Assembly: GCA_007127625.1 (NCBI GenBank)
Contig: SKYZ01000433.1
Coordinates: 1 to 5,895, forward strand
Length of the DNA stretch: 5,895 nucleotides
Source of the DNA: Aquisalimonas sp.
GTDB taxonomy: Bacteria > Pseudomonadota > Gammaproteobacteria > Nitrococcales > Aquisalimonadaceae
Reading direction: 5' to 3'
Positions 5,449 to 5,895 of the stretch are shown here, in pieces. The notes below the pieces were generated by a model that saw only the letters and a program-made list of their open reading frames with translations, had not been told where the DNA came from and searched no databases. The translations under genes and the position numbers were made by a program. The number at the start of each line of letters is the position of its first letter. The first letter of the stretch is position 1.

Positions 5449-5487
5449 AGGGTGCATCTTGATGCACCTTCCCGAGACATGCCAGCC
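5449..5487 (-). repeat. right arm of the 38-39 nt inverted repeat, containing palindrome copy 3
   Basis: The reverse complement of 5185-5222 apart from two substitutions and a one-base length difference. The palindrome inside it, GGTGCATC-TT-GATGCACC (5451-5468), has perfect arms. The two long arms bracket about 226 bp, including the REP-like pair. Confidence 0.8.
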
Positions 5488-5525
5488 AATGCGAGCGGAC
5501 CCACGGCCCCGTCCGGAGCCCCACC

Positions 5526-5549
5526 GTAGGAGCGGCGCAAGCCGCGACC
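5526..5549 (+). repeat. GTAG-headed REP-like hairpin of a different family
   Basis: GTAGGA, then the stem GCGGC (5532-5536), loop GCAA, GCCGC (5541-5545), then GACC. The layout and sequence resemble the widespread gammaproteobacterial REP type with a GTAGGAGCGGC start. It lies 34 bp beyond the stop of the - strand methyltransferase gene. A degraded relative (GGGAGCGGCTTCGGCCCGA) is at about 5416-5434. Confidence 0.7.
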
Positions 5550-5582
5550 CCCAGCCGATTCACCGCCCCAGGGCCGGCGCCA

Positions 5583-5895
5583 TCAACGCCGCACCAATCG
5601 ATAACCAAGCTCCTGAAACCCCGCCTCGTGGGGCACCGTCAGGTCCGCCTGTTCCGGCCATTGCCACTGGTCATCGGTGAACAGCGCCCGCATCTGCTCC
5701 GGCGACGCGTGGAACGGCGGGCCACTGCGCCACGGCGTCTGCGTGAACAGGGCCAGCAGCGTGCCGCCGGGACGGATCCAGCGGGCCAGTTGCGCGGCGT
5801 AGGCGGGCCGTGCCTCCGGGTTGAACGCGCACAGGCAGGTCTGCTCGTAGACGGCGTCGAACGGCTCCGCGGGCACGTAGGTGAACACGTCCTCC
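5583..5895 (-). CDS. TPMT-family SAM-dependent methyltransferase, C-terminal part
   Basis: The frame is open through the right edge (the codons beyond GTG 5888 encode Asp and Glu), so the start and the SAM-binding glycine motif are outside the window; the stop is TGA at 5585-5583. About 103 residues are visible. The pattern FTYVPAEPFDAVYEQTCLCAF (acidic-strand region and YEQT), then RPAYAAQLARWIRPGGTLLALF, then SGPPFHASPEQMRALF, fits the thiopurine/thiol/halide methyltransferase family (TPMT superfamily), where YE(Q/K)T-F/L-CA, RPGG and GPPF are conserved. Bacterial members methylate thiols, selenium or tellurium compounds or halides; which one applies here cannot be told. The 3' end reads out into the palindrome-rich region, where the hairpin at 5526-5549 may act in termination. 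Confidence 0.8.
   Translation of the reverse strand, partial: EDVFTYVPAEPFDAVYEQTCLCAFNPEARPAYAAQLARWIRPGGTLLALFTQTPWRSGPPFHASPEQMRALFTDDQWQWPEQADLTVPHEAGFQELGYRLVRR

Larger units (their letters stand above)
5113..5582. other. 470-bp gene-free, palindrome-rich intergenic region
   Basis: I find no believable gene here. The open frames on the + strand (5149-5370 and 5330-5680) read straight through inverted repeats, have no ribosome site and resemble the spurious proteins often predicted over REP elements. The stretch holds three copies of an 18-bp palindrome, an inverted pair of GTAG-headed elements, a 9-bp triplicate, a decayed REP-like hairpin near 5414-5434, and one more GTAG-headed hairpin. 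No transposase, tRNA or long hairpin RNA is visible. Confidence 0.75.

Noticed and set aside
5141..5549. CRISPR array
   Set aside because: Repeats are palindromic, differ in family and orientation, and have irregular spacing with no regular unique spacers or cas genes.
5149..5680. Two + strand open frames (5149-5370, 5330-5680) in the repeat region
   Set aside because: They translate inverted repeats, lack ribosome sites, and the second runs antisense into the methyltransferase gene.

Overview
The window is GC-rich bacterial chromosome, and every gene I can place is of an ordinary chromosomal type. Base composition and family content (an Anbu-type proteasome homologue, a long-form GAPDH of about 480 residues, a DUF411 protein, a PilZ protein, GTAG-headed REP-like palindromes) suggest a gammaproteobacterium, possibly near the Ectothiorhodospiraceae or another halophilic or alkaliphilic purple-bacterial relative. 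That placement is inference from gene families; no rRNA or other taxonomic marker is present.

Layout, left to right. The window opens inside the 3' part of an Anbu (bacterial proteasome homologue) gene on the + strand (to 446). It converges, with only 12 bp between stop codons, on a - strand zinc-ribbon/metallopeptidase gene (459-1496). Divergent from that is a + strand monohaem cytochrome c with a lipobox (about 1495-1995). Its N-terminus is uncertain: the best-looking signal peptide starts at ATG 1547 in a different frame, one base out. A + strand DUF411/CopG-like membrane-anchored or periplasmic protein follows (2096-2596). Then come a promoter with a perfect TATAAT, a very strong Shine-Dalgarno and a small PilZ-domain gene (2655-3020).

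A strong GC hairpin (3050-3077) ends PilZ and also faces the convergent - strand gap gene (3090-4538), a GAPDH with an N-terminal extension of about 130 residues and a non-classical cofactor loop. The gap gene is divergent from a + strand SRPBCC (START/Bet v1-like) gene (4657-5112). Their putative promoters overlap in an AT-rich patch at 4617-4646.

From 5113 to 5582 I see no gene. This stretch is a dense nest of palindromes and inverted repeats: three copies of an 18-bp GGTGCATC-NN-GATGCACC palindrome, two of them inside a 38-39 nt inverted repeat that brackets a perfect 24-nt inverted pair of GTAG-headed REP-like elements, then a 9-bp triplicate and another GTAG-headed REP-like hairpin. The window closes with the C-terminal part of a - strand TPMT-family methyltransferase (5583 to the right edge).

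How the genes may work together. The Anbu and metallopeptidase genes put two proteolysis-related proteins side by side. The cytochrome c and DUF411 genes may form a periplasmic redox/copper-handling pair. The PilZ protein would sense c-di-GMP. The gap and SRPBCC genes look like independent units with a shared regulatory gap. I see no complete, clearly new system. The most unusual structure is the nested palindrome cluster at 5141-5549; the most useful check is the cytochrome N-terminus.
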